Under the pieces are notes generated by a model. It did not search any database. It was not told the DNA's origin and saw only the letters and a program-made list of their open reading frames with translations. From NCBI RefSeq assembly GCF_025231525.1, contig NZ_CP103057.1, positions 744,001-808,000 of the forward strand: a DNA stretch of 64,000 bases. Reading direction: 5' to 3'. Both the position numbers and the translations under genes were made by a program. Source of the DNA: Sphingomonas endolithica. GTDB lineage: Bacteria; Pseudomonadota; Alphaproteobacteria; Sphingomonadales; Sphingomonadaceae. The first letter of the stretch is position 1; each line of letters opens with the position of its first letter. This document shows, piece after piece, positions 35,772 through 43,984 of the stretch.

Positions 35772-36443
35772 TTAAGCGCAGATCGAGTGAAACCCGGCCG
35801 CCATGAACGATGCCATGCGCTGTCGCACCGCATCGAAATCATCCGACCGGCACAAACCGCCCGACAATTTGTCGATCCGCCCGGTCCGCGCCAGCGTCAG
35901 CATCAGCGCACCGGTGACGAAGTGATAGCCCCAGAAAATGTCCTGTTCGGCACAATCCGGCAGCGCCTTCTTCAACAATTCGATCAGCCGCAGCACGACA
36001 GGGTCGAAATGCTCGTCCATCAGGCTTGCCCCCCATTCGGGCGTATTGGCCACCTGCGCGCCGAGCTTGGCGTAGTTCCGCCATCCCTCCCCGCCCTCGA
36101 TATATGTCGCGAGATCGGTGTCGAGGAAGGCATGTAGCGCACCCTCGACCGTGGGCTTGCCGCCGGCCGCAGCCTCGTAATCGTCCAGCGCGCGCATGCG
36201 TCGCTCGCTCGTTACCACCGCGCGGCGCGCGAACACCGCGTCGAACAGCGCCTTCTTGTCGGCGAAGTAATAATTGAGCAGCGTGTGGTGGACGCCGACG
36301 CGCTGCGCCACATCCTTCAGTGTCACGCCGTGCAGACCGTGCTTGGAGAACAGCTCCTCCGCCGCATCGAAGATCTGCTCCATCGTCTCCGCGCGTTGCT
36401 CGGCTTTGCGCGTCCGGCGGACGGGTTTTTCGGTCTGCGTCAC
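35772..36443 (-). CDS. TetR-family transcriptional regulator
   Basis: A 223-aa regulator. The N-terminal helix-turn-helix is LFSKHGLHGVTLKDVAQRVG with VHHTLLNYYFADKKALFDAV, the TetR pattern. The start is GTG 36443 with GGGAG 7 bases upstream. It is divergent from an MFS permease and a carboxylesterase, so it probably represses that pair and responds to their substrate. The C-terminal ligand domain is not specific enough to name a ligand. Confidence 0.88.
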   Translation of the reverse strand: MTQTEKPVRRTRKAEQRAETMEQIFDAAEELFSKHGLHGVTLKDVAQRVGVHHTLLNYYFADKKALFDAVFARRAVVTSERRMRALDDYEAAAGGKPTVEGALHAFLDTDLATYIEGGEGWRNYAKLGAQVANTPEWGASLMDEHFDPVVLRLIELLKKALPDCAEQDIFWGYHFVTGALMLTLARTGRIDKLSGGLCRSDDFDAVRQRMASFMAAGFHSICA

Positions 36444-36506
36444 AGCATTCTCCCTGCCAGCCCAAATGCGCCAGCGTCAACCCGGACGAGCCGCCATCGA
36501 AAACGT

Positions 36507-36557
36507 TCACACGCAAGTGAGCGTAGATTGACACAGACGGCGAAGTGCTGCCACTAT
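36507..36557 (+). promoter_or_regulatory. Promoter and short dyad between tetR and the permease gene
   Basis: A consensus -35 TTGACA (36528-36533) and CACTAT (36552-36557) are spaced 18 bases apart, about 34 bases before the permease start. Just upstream TCAC-N6-GTGA (36507-36520) is a short inverted repeat that could be the TetR operator. Confidence 0.4.
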
Positions 36558-36590
36558 CCTCGCATACAACCGCAAAGGTGGGAGAGGATG

Positions 36591-37949
36591 ATGGCGATCT
36601 ACCGCGGCGGGATAACCGCGAGCACAGCCGCGGCGCCGGTGTCCGCACCGATGGCTGACGCCGCTACCGCGCTGCCCTTCGCGCGAGCGCCACGCTCGGC
36701 GCGCCCGGCAGTGGTGCTGACGACGCTGACCTTCGTCTATGTGCTCAACTTCCTTGATCGCCAGCTGCTCGGTATCCTGGCGAAGCCGATCCAGGATTCG
36801 CTGCACATCACCGACGGGCAGCTCGGACTGATCGGCGGGCTGTATTTCGCGATGTTCTATTGCTTCATCGCCATCCCGCTCGGCTGGCTTGCCGATCGCA
36901 CGCACCGCGTCGCGATCCTGTCGCTGGCCTGCGCGATCTGGAGCGGCGCAACGATCTGCTGCGGGTTGGCGGGCAGCTACCCGCAGCTCGTCGCCGCGCG
37001 GATGGTCGTCGGGTTCGGCGAGGCGGGCGGGGTGCCACCATCCTATGCGATCATCAGCGACACGTTCTCACCCGGGCGCCGTGCCACGGCGTTCGGCATC
37101 TACAATCTAGGGCCACCGATCGGCGCGGCGCTCGGCATCGCGCTCGGCGCCTCGATCGCCGCCGCCTTCGACTGGCGCCACGCTTTCGTCGCGATCGGCC
37201 TGGTGGGCCTGGTAGCGGCCGCTGCGTTGCCCTTTCTGGTGCCGGAGCCGGCGCGCGGCGCCCTCGATGCGCGGGCGGCCGGTGGGCCTGCCGAGGGCAA
37301 GGCGCCGTTTTGGGCTACGGTACGTGCCTTCTTCGCCAATCCGGTGCTGACGCTCGCCTCCTTCGCCAGCGGTGCGACGCAATTCGTCACTTATGGCCTG
37401 GGCAATTTCGCGGTGCTGTTCCTGATCCGCGAAAAGGGCATGACGCTGGAAGAGATCGCGATCTTCTATGCGCTCGTGATCGCCGTCGGCATGAGCGGCG
37501 GCATGGTCTTTTCGGGCAAGCTGATCGACCGCATGACGCGCCGCTCGCGTCGCGCTTATGCCATTGCCCCCGCCGCTTCGCTGGCGATCGCGCTGCCTTT
37601 CTATGTCGGCTTCGTCTGGGCGCCTTCCTGGCCGCTGGCGCTAGTGCTGCTCACCATCGTCATGTTCTTCAATTACTTCTACCTCTCGGCGTCGGTTGCG
37701 CTGGTGCAGGAGGAAGTGCGGCCCAACCAGCGTGTACTGTCGGGCGCGCTGCTGCTGCTGGTGATGAACTTCATCGGCCTGGGCCTTGGCCCCACCTATG
37801 TCGGCGCGGCGAGCGACTGGTTCCAGGCGAATGGCACGCCGCACGCGCTGCAGGTCGCGCTCTACACGCTCGCCCCCTTCTACGTCATCGCGATCCTCCT
37901 GTTCCTCTGGCTCGCGCGCGTCATCGATCGACAGGAGATCCCCGCATGA
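36591..37949 (+). CDS. MFS permease (Spinster-like group)
   Basis: A 452-aa, 12-helix permease. It has the Spinster-like opening FVYVLNFLDRQLLGILAKPI, the loop motif GWLADRTHRVAI, and GFGEAGGVPPSYAIISD. In sphingomonads such permeases often lie beside TetR regulators and hydrolases for aromatic or ester compounds. ATG 36591 has GGAG 6 bases upstream; the adjacent ATG 36588 is too close. Its stop overlaps the carboxylesterase start by 4 bases (ATGA), so the two products probably act on the same compound. Confidence 0.85.
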   Translation: MAIYRGGITASTAAAPVSAPMADAATALPFARAPRSARPAVVLTTLTFVYVLNFLDRQLLGILAKPIQDSLHITDGQLGLIGGLYFAMFYCFIAIPLGWLADRTHRVAILSLACAIWSGATICCGLAGSYPQLVAARMVVGFGEAGGVPPSYAIISDTFSPGRRATAFGIYNLGPPIGAALGIALGASIAAAFDWRHAFVAIGLVGLVAAAALPFLVPEPARGALDARAAGGPAEGKAPFWATVRAFFANPVLTLASFASGATQFVTYGLGNFAVLFLIREKGMTLEEIAIFYALVIAVGMSGGMVFSGKLIDRMTRRSRRAYAIAPAASLAIALPFYVGFVWAPSWPLALVLLTIVMFFNYFYLSASVALVQEEVRPNQRVLSGALLLLVMNFIGLGLGPTYVGAASDWFQANGTPHALQVALYTLAPFYVIAILLFLWLARVIDRQEIPA

Positions 37950-39580
37950 AGCTGTCGCACCGCCTCACCGCGCTCGCATCCCTCAGCGCGACACCACTTG
38001 CCGCCGCACCCCCCGGCCCGGTGGTGAACGCACCGGCCGGGCAATTGCGCGGCACGTCGGAACAGGCGATCAATGTCTTCAAAGGTATTCCCTACGCCGC
38101 ACCCCCAATCGGCAGCCTGCGCTGGCGTGCGCCGCTCGCGCTACCCCGCTGGGCGGGCGAGCGCCCGGCCACCGCCTTCGGCCCCGCCTGCGTTCAGCCC
38201 CAGGCAAAGACCCCGTCCGTCTATTCCAACGATCCGATGCCGGTCAGCGAGGATTGCCTGACGCTCAACGTGTGGAGCCCCGCCAAGGCCACCCACGCCC
38301 CGGTATTGGTGTGGATCCATGGCGGCGCATTGGTCACCGGGTCGAGCCGCGAGGCGATGTATGACGGTCGCCGCCTCGCCGAACGCGGGGTGATCGTCGT
38401 CTCGATCAACTACCGCCTCGGCGTACTCGGCTGGCTCGCTCACCCGTGGCTCAGTCGCGAAACCAAGCAGCGCATCTCGGGCAATTACGGCCTGCTCGAT
38501 CAGGTCGCAGCGCTTACCTGGGTGCACGACAACATCGCCGCGTTCGGCGGCGATCCCGCCAACGTGACGATCGCCGGCGAGTCTGCCGGTGCGCTCAGCG
38601 TGATGTACCTGCTGGAATCGCCCGCTGCCCGCGGCCTCTACACCAAGGCGGTCGCGCAAAGCGCTTACATGATCTCGATGCCCGAGCTGCGCCGCAGCGT
38701 GCATGGCGCACCCTCTGCGGAGGGCGCTGGGCAGATGTTGTCGGGCGTGTTGCAGGCGCCCGATCTCGCGACCCTGCGTGGCATGGACGCGCAAGCGCTG
38801 ACCGATCGCGCCGCCGCGGCCGGCTTCGGCCCATGGGGCACGGTCGACGGCCAGTTGCTGCCGCAGCAGATGGTCGACGCGTTCGACCAGGGCAAACAGG
38901 CGCCGGTGCCGGTCCTGGCGGGCTTCAACCAGGGCGAGATCCGCTCGCTGCGCGTACTCGCACCCAAGCCCTCGGCCAATGCCGCCGCCTACGAGAAGCA
39001 GATCCGCGATCGCTATGGCGATCTCGCCGACGCCTTCCTGCATTTATACCCGGCCGCCGACTATGCCGAGAGCATCCTCGCCACCACCCGCGACGCGCTG
39101 TACGGCTGGACCGCCGAGCGGCTGGTGCGCAAGCAGGCGGCACTCGGCCAGCCATCCTTCCTCTACATGTTCGATCGCGGCTATCCGGCGATGGACCAAG
39201 CCGGACTGCACGCCTTCCATGCCAGCGAACTGCCTTACGTGTTCGGTGCGTTCGACGGGACGCCGCCCAACTGGCCCAAGGTCCCCGACACGGCGCAGGA
39301 ACGCGGACTCTCCGATGCCATGCTCGATTATTGGGCGAGCTTCGTCCGCGACGGCCAGCCGGTCGCGCGGCAGGCACCCGTCTGGCCGACCTTCGGCACC
39401 ACCGGGAACTACATGCATTTCGCCGATCGGCCCGAGCCCAAGACCGGGCTGATGCCTGGCATGTTCGACCTGAACGAAGCCGTGATGTGCCGCCGTCGCG
39501 CGACAGGCAAGATCGGCTGGAACTGGAACGTCGGTCTTGCCGCACCCAAGCTGCCGCCCAAGACGGAGGGATGTTCGTAG
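37946..39580 (+). CDS. Exported type-B carboxylesterase
   Basis: A 544-aa alpha/beta hydrolase with a signal peptide (LTALASLSATPLAAA). It shows the type-B landmarks: FKGIPYAAPPIGSLRWRAP, SEDCLTLNVWSP, the oxyanion loop VWIHGGAL, nucleophile GESAGA and a C-terminal His in HASELPYVFGAF. It would cleave esters in the periplasm whose products the coupled MFS permease could import. The reading frame is open for a long way upstream through the permease gene, but that extension is a shadow. The actual substrate cannot be read from the sequence. Confidence 0.88.
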   Translation: MKLSHRLTALASLSATPLAAAPPGPVVNAPAGQLRGTSEQAINVFKGIPYAAPPIGSLRWRAPLALPRWAGERPATAFGPACVQPQAKTPSVYSNDPMPVSEDCLTLNVWSPAKATHAPVLVWIHGGALVTGSSREAMYDGRRLAERGVIVVSINYRLGVLGWLAHPWLSRETKQRISGNYGLLDQVAALTWVHDNIAAFGGDPANVTIAGESAGALSVMYLLESPAARGLYTKAVAQSAYMISMPELRRSVHGAPSAEGAGQMLSGVLQAPDLATLRGMDAQALTDRAAAAGFGPWGTVDGQLLPQQMVDAFDQGKQAPVPVLAGFNQGEIRSLRVLAPKPSANAAAYEKQIRDRYGDLADAFLHLYPAADYAESILATTRDALYGWTAERLVRKQAALGQPSFLYMFDRGYPAMDQAGLHAFHASELPYVFGAFDGTPPNWPKVPDTAQERGLSDAMLDYWASFVRDGQPVARQAPVWPTFGTTGNYMHFADRPEPKTGLMPGMFDLNEAVMCRRRATGKIGWNWNVGLAAPKLPPKTEGCS

Positions 39581-39608
39581 CGACCGGCTGGCTCGCAACC
39601 TTCTTGTT

Positions 39609-39705
39609 CCCCGGCGAAGGCCGGGGCCCAGGCGGACAGGTTGAAGTAACGACGCGCAACGCACGTCACCAACGTGCCCCAGCTGGACCCCGGCCGCCGC
39701 CGGGG
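39609..39705. repeat. REPIN-like inverted pair, class II
   Basis: Left arm CCCCGGCGAAGGCCGGGG (39609-39626) with CCCAG; right arm CTGGACCCCGGCCGCCGCC, then GGGG, ending at 39705. It is the intergenic sister of the element inside the SURF1 gene. The two arms are closely alike in both copies while the spacer between them differs. Confidence 0.8.
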
Positions 39706-39764
39706 AAGGCCGCGGCAACGCCCCTAACATCAGCCTTGGTTGTCCTGCGCGTCCATCAACCAAG

Positions 39765-39874
39765 CCGTCACCCCGGACTCGTTCCGGGGTCCACCGCGCC
39801 GCCCTGTTTGTGCTCAGACCATTATTCGCATCCAAAGCCGCTCGGTGGACCCCGGAACAAGTCCGGGGTGACGG
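39765..39874. repeat. REPIN-like inverted pair, class I
   Basis: Left arm CCGTCACCCCGGACTCGTTC, then CGGGGTCC; right arm GGACCCCGGAACAAGTCCGG, then GGTGACGG. The arms are almost perfect inverted copies around about 54 bases. Together with the class II pair it fills the 337-base gap (39581-39917) between the convergent esterase and acyl-CoA synthetase genes; nothing else is seen in that gap. Confidence 0.8.
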
Positions 39875-39917
39875 GCAAGGCGCGCAACTGCATCCCCATA
39901 CACCCAACGTCCGCCGC

Positions 39918-41507
39918 CTACCCCCGCCCATCCTGCGTCACGATCGCCCCGCGCGCATAATCCGCCCGCAGCCGGTTCTTGTCGATCTTGCCCGTCGCAG
40001 CGAGCGGCATGCTGTCCACCTGGGCAACCTCGCGCGGCACCCACCAGTCGGCGACCTTGCCTTCCAGCAGCCGCAACAATCCCCGCGGATCGTCGCCTTC
40101 CTGTTCGACGATCAGGATCGGCCGCTCGCCCCAGCGCGCATCCGCTCGCGCGATCACCGCGACATGGCGCACCGCTGGATGCGCACCGATAATGCTCTCG
40201 ATCTCCGCCGGATTGATCCATTCCCCGCCCGACTTGATCAGGTCCTTGGCACGCCCGCAGATCGTCAGGTTCCCAGCCGTATCGATCATCGCCAGGTCCC
40301 CCGTATCGAAATAGCCCTCCGCATCGAGCACGTCCTCGGCTGCCGCAAAGTAGCGATCGACGACGCTTGCGCCCTTCACCTTGAGATACCCCAATTTGCC
40401 GCGTTGCTCGGGCAAAGTAACACCGTCAGCATCGGTCAGCTTGAGATCGAGCCCCATCGTCGGACGCCCTGCCCCCGCCTCGACGGTGCCGTGCGGCGGC
40501 GCGATCGTGCCCACCGGCGACAATTCCGTCATGCCCCAACTCGTCTGCACGCGCGCACCAAGCACGCGTTCGAGGCGCTCGCGCACCGCATCGGTACATG
40601 CCGATCCGCCGACCAGCACGCGCTCGAGCGCCCGCAGCGTCTCGCCGGTCTGTTCCAGCTGATCGGCAACGCCCAGCCACACCGTCTGCACCCCGACCGC
40701 GACGGTAACGCCCTCGTCGCGCATCAGCCGCGCCAGGCTGGCGCCGTCGAGGTGACGTCCCGGCAGGACGATCTTGGTGCCCGCAGCCGGGGCGGCAAAT
40801 GGCAGCCCCCAACCATTGGCATGGAACATCGGCACGGCCAGCAGCAACACGTCACGCGCGGTCAGCGCGACTGCATCGGCCTGCAGCGCGCGCAAAGTAT
40901 GCAGGTAATTGGAACGGTGCGTGTACAGCACGCCCTTGGGTCGCCCCGTGGTGCCGGACGTATAGCACAAGCCGGCCGGCAGGTTCTCGTCGAACCCGCC
41001 CCATGCCGCCGGTGCCCCGTGCATGTCGTGCAACGCCTGCAGCGACCAATATTGCACATCGCCGAGGTCGATCGAGGGCGCCGTGTTGCCGCCATCCAGG
41101 CAGACGAGATGGCGGATACCCGGACACGCCGCCAGCAACTCGCGCGCGAGCGGAAGCAGATCGACCGAGACTGCGAGCAACCGGTCGTCCGCCTCCTCGA
41201 CCATCACCGCCAATTGCGCCGCCGTTAGCCGCGGGTTGAGCGTGTGGCAGACAAGCCCCATCCCCATCGCGCCGTAATAGAGTTCGAGATGGTCGGGCGT
41301 GTTCCAAGCGAGCGTCGCGACCCGCTCGCCCACCTTTAGGCCAAGCGCGCCAAGCGCCCCCGACAGCCTGTTGGCGCGCTCCCGAAACGGCGCATAGCCC
41401 AGCCGCACGACTGCCACGCCGGCATCTGCGCCGACAATCTCGTGATCCCCGAACCATTTGGCGGCATGGTCGAGGAACTTGTCTATGGTCAGGCCGAAGG
41501 TCTGCAT
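39918..41507 (-). CDS. Acyl-CoA synthetase (medium/long-chain AMP-forming type)
   Basis: A 529-aa ANL-superfamily ligase. The P-loop-like AMP motif is YTSGTTGRPKGVLYTH, A5 is SWGMTELSPVG, A7 is YFDTGDLAMID, and the C-terminal catalytic Lys lies in LAATGKIDKNRLR. The order and length match AlkK-type acyl-CoA synthetases. It makes an acyl-CoA from a carboxylic acid, ATP and CoA. It follows a TonB receptor gene on the same strand but a strong hairpin (41537-41566) separates the two. Substrate chain length cannot be judged. Confidence 0.88.
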   Translation of the reverse strand: MQTFGLTIDKFLDHAAKWFGDHEIVGADAGVAVVRLGYAPFRERANRLSGALGALGLKVGERVATLAWNTPDHLELYYGAMGMGLVCHTLNPRLTAAQLAVMVEEADDRLLAVSVDLLPLARELLAACPGIRHLVCLDGGNTAPSIDLGDVQYWSLQALHDMHGAPAAWGGFDENLPAGLCYTSGTTGRPKGVLYTHRSNYLHTLRALQADAVALTARDVLLLAVPMFHANGWGLPFAAPAAGTKIVLPGRHLDGASLARLMRDEGVTVAVGVQTVWLGVADQLEQTGETLRALERVLVGGSACTDAVRERLERVLGARVQTSWGMTELSPVGTIAPPHGTVEAGAGRPTMGLDLKLTDADGVTLPEQRGKLGYLKVKGASVVDRYFAAAEDVLDAEGYFDTGDLAMIDTAGNLTICGRAKDLIKSGGEWINPAEIESIIGAHPAVRHVAVIARADARWGERPILIVEQEGDDPRGLLRLLEGKVADWWVPREVAQVDSMPLAATGKIDKNRLRADYARGAIVTQDGRG

Positions 41508-41536
41508 GATGCCCTGATGGTCGGATGAACGCGGGG

Positions 41537-41566
41537 CCGGCCGTCCGCTTTACGCCGGACGGCCGG
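41537..41566. terminator. Strong hairpin downstream of the TonB receptor gene
   Basis: CCGGCCGTCCG (41537-41547) and CGGACGGCCGG (41556-41566) form a perfect 11-base stem with an 8-base loop. It starts 7 bases after the receptor stop on the minus strand. There is no clear run of U after it, so termination is likely but not certain. Confidence 0.65.
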
Positions 41567-41573
41567 TAGATCG

Positions 41574-43754
41574 TCAGAAAGCCTTGAGCACCTTGATGCC
41601 ATATTGCCGCGGCGCACCGGCAAAATAGAGCCCGCTGTTAAGCGCCGCGGGGTAATGCTGGTTCGTCAGGTTGGTGGCATAAGCCGTCACCGTCAGCGAC
41701 CCGCGATTATAGCCCAGTTGCGCGTTCAGAATGTTGCGATCCTCCAGCCGATCGCCGAGTTGTCGGTTCTGGAACAAGGTCGCCCATTGCGGCGCGATGT
41801 GGCCGAAGTTCAATCGCGGTGTGAGCGTGCTGTCGCCGAGATCGATCTCGTATTGCGCGCCGACATTGAACGTGAAGTTCGGCGCATAGGTTTGCTGGCG
41901 ACCGCTGAGATCGAGGCAGGTCGTATTCCCTGGCCCGGTATTGATGTTGCAGGGCGTGCCCGAGATGGCGCGCGGATCGGTCGCGAAGAAGCGGCCGATC
42001 TCGCTTTTCAACACGTTGATGCCGGCATCCAGCGAAAGGCCCCCGAACTTGCCCTCGACCTCCGCCTCGAAGCCATAGATCTTGGTCGTGCCCGGCACGT
42101 TCACCTGCAGCCCGAACACGGGAAGATCCGGATTGCCGATGGTGATCTGGAAATCCTTGTAGGAATTGTAGAAGCCGTTGATTGTCGTACGGATCTTGCC
42201 GCCGGCATAATTGGACTTCCAACCCGCCTCATAGGACGTGACCTTCTCCGGCCCGAACGGATCGGGCTGCCCGAAACCGACCGGCACGTTCAACCCACCC
42301 GGCTTGAACCCCGTCGCGACGAAGCCATAAAGATACTGGTTGCGATCGACGGCCCAGCCGAGCGACGCCTTGTAGGAGAAATTGTCCGTCTTGGTCTGCT
42401 GCTCGGCTTCGATCGGCGTGCCATATTGCAGGACGTCGATATGGTTGGTGCTGCGGCTCGCCGTATACCGGCCGCCGACTTCCAGCTTCAATGCCGGCGT
42501 GATCGCGAAACCCACCTGCCCGAACGCGGCCAGCGAGCGGTTGGGGTTGGTGCCCTGCAATCGATATTCCGTCGCGGCGGTGCCGGCCGGTGCCCCGATC
42601 GTGAACTGGAACGGCTCGAGATAATGGTACTTGTTCCACACCGCAAAACCGCCGAGCAGCCAGGTCAAACGACCGGTATCGGGTGAAATGAGCGTGAGTT
42701 CCTGCGATAGCTGACGCTCGTTCAGATTGTCGAAGAAGGTGCGGTTTTCGGTTGCGGTACCATCCAGGTCGGCGCGGTATTTGGTGTTACCCGCGGAATA
42801 GCCGGTCACCGACCGTAGCTGGACGCCGCCGTCGAACTCGTAATTGACGCGCAGGATCGTGCGATAGAATTTGTCGCGCGCCTCCTGCGGCGAGTTGGCG
42901 GTGAGATCGAACAGCTTGCGGTTGGCGATCGGCGTTGCCGGGTAGGCGCCCTGGTCGAGATAATCCAGATCGGTCTTGGACAGGATCGTCAGTTCCGGCG
43001 TGGGCTTCCACAACAGGCTGATCCGCCCGGCGATCTGCCGCACGTCGCCATTGTTGCCGGTGTATTTCGAACCGCCCGGCCCGGTGATGTCGTAGAAGCC
43101 GTTGCGACGCTGGCCATACAGCGCCACGCGCGCTGCGAAAGTATCGCTGACCGGCAGGTTGACGGCGCCTTGCAGGCCGGCGTCCCAATAATTGCCGAGA
43201 TTGGCGTTGACGTAGCCGTGCACGCCGCCGCCGATGATCGGATCGTTGCTGTTGACAAACACCGCCCCGCCGGTCGCGTTCTGCCCGACGATCGTGCCCT
43301 GCGGCCCGCGCAACACCTGGATGTTGGCGACGTCGTAATAAGGCTCGCCCTGAAAATAACCCGGAAAGGTCGGCGCGCCATCGCGGTAGGTGATCACGCC
43401 GGTCGAGGTCTGCGTGTTGTGCTCGCCCTTGCCGATCCCGCGGACGTTGAAGTCGATACCCTGCCCGAAGTTGTTCACGACGACGCTCGGCGTCGCGAAT
43501 TGCAGCGCGTCCACGCCGGCGACACCCTTGTTCGCCAGATCGCCGCCCGACAGCACCGATCCCGCCACCGGCGTCGTCATCAGGTTTTCATTGCGGCGCC
43601 GCGCCGTGACGATGATCTCGCCCTCGGTCGATGGCAGTTCGTCGGTCTGTTCGCTGCCGGCCGCGGGCGCGACGGGGGCACTCTGCGCGGCTGCCTCGCC
43701 AGCCCAGCCCAGCACCAACGCCGATGCGCCAATCCATAATGCACGGGTGTTCAT
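41574..43754 (-). CDS. TonB-dependent receptor
   Basis: A 726-aa outer-membrane receptor with a signal peptide ending AGEAAAQ. A TonB-box-like EIIVTARRR lies near residue 45. The plug holds VLRGPQGTIVGQNATGGAV, and the barrel ends YGIKVLKAF. The start at 43754 has GAGGGAAG upstream; an in-frame start at 43820 has no such site. It belongs to the broad sphingomonad receptor group with many untested substrates. It is divergent from the hemicellulase genes at 44-50 kb and could import their oligosaccharides, but no shared operator was found. Confidence 0.88.
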   Translation of the reverse strand: MNTRALWIGASALVLGWAGEAAAQSAPVAPAAGSEQTDELPSTEGEIIVTARRRNENLMTTPVAGSVLSGGDLANKGVAGVDALQFATPSVVVNNFGQGIDFNVRGIGKGEHNTQTSTGVITYRDGAPTFPGYFQGEPYYDVANIQVLRGPQGTIVGQNATGGAVFVNSNDPIIGGGVHGYVNANLGNYWDAGLQGAVNLPVSDTFAARVALYGQRRNGFYDITGPGGSKYTGNNGDVRQIAGRISLLWKPTPELTILSKTDLDYLDQGAYPATPIANRKLFDLTANSPQEARDKFYRTILRVNYEFDGGVQLRSVTGYSAGNTKYRADLDGTATENRTFFDNLNERQLSQELTLISPDTGRLTWLLGGFAVWNKYHYLEPFQFTIGAPAGTAATEYRLQGTNPNRSLAAFGQVGFAITPALKLEVGGRYTASRSTNHIDVLQYGTPIEAEQQTKTDNFSYKASLGWAVDRNQYLYGFVATGFKPGGLNVPVGFGQPDPFGPEKVTSYEAGWKSNYAGGKIRTTINGFYNSYKDFQITIGNPDLPVFGLQVNVPGTTKIYGFEAEVEGKFGGLSLDAGINVLKSEIGRFFATDPRAISGTPCNINTGPGNTTCLDLSGRQQTYAPNFTFNVGAQYEIDLGDSTLTPRLNFGHIAPQWATLFQNRQLGDRLEDRNILNAQLGYNRGSLTVTAYATNLTNQHYPAALNSGLYFAGAPRQYGIKVLKAF

Positions 43755-43984
43755 GGTCTTCCCTCTCCAGCCACCGTGCTCTTCGTCACGGTCGATGCAA
43801 GCTGCCCCAACCCGCCGCACAAATCAACGTTAATTCTCCCACGAGTGAATGTTGTTGATCGTCGAGCCAGGTGGCGCGGTGAAGATCGACGTTGTCAGGC
43901 TCGATGGTAGGGCTATCATTCGGATGGGAGCAGGCTCGACGACGTCGCGCGCATCCATGTGGTCCATGCCGGAGGTCTTGCCTG

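Noticed and set aside
36860..37945. Open frame upstream of the carboxylesterase across the whole permease gene
   Set aside because: It is a high-GC shadow in another frame of the permease; the esterase signal peptide begins at 37946 with an ATGA overlap.
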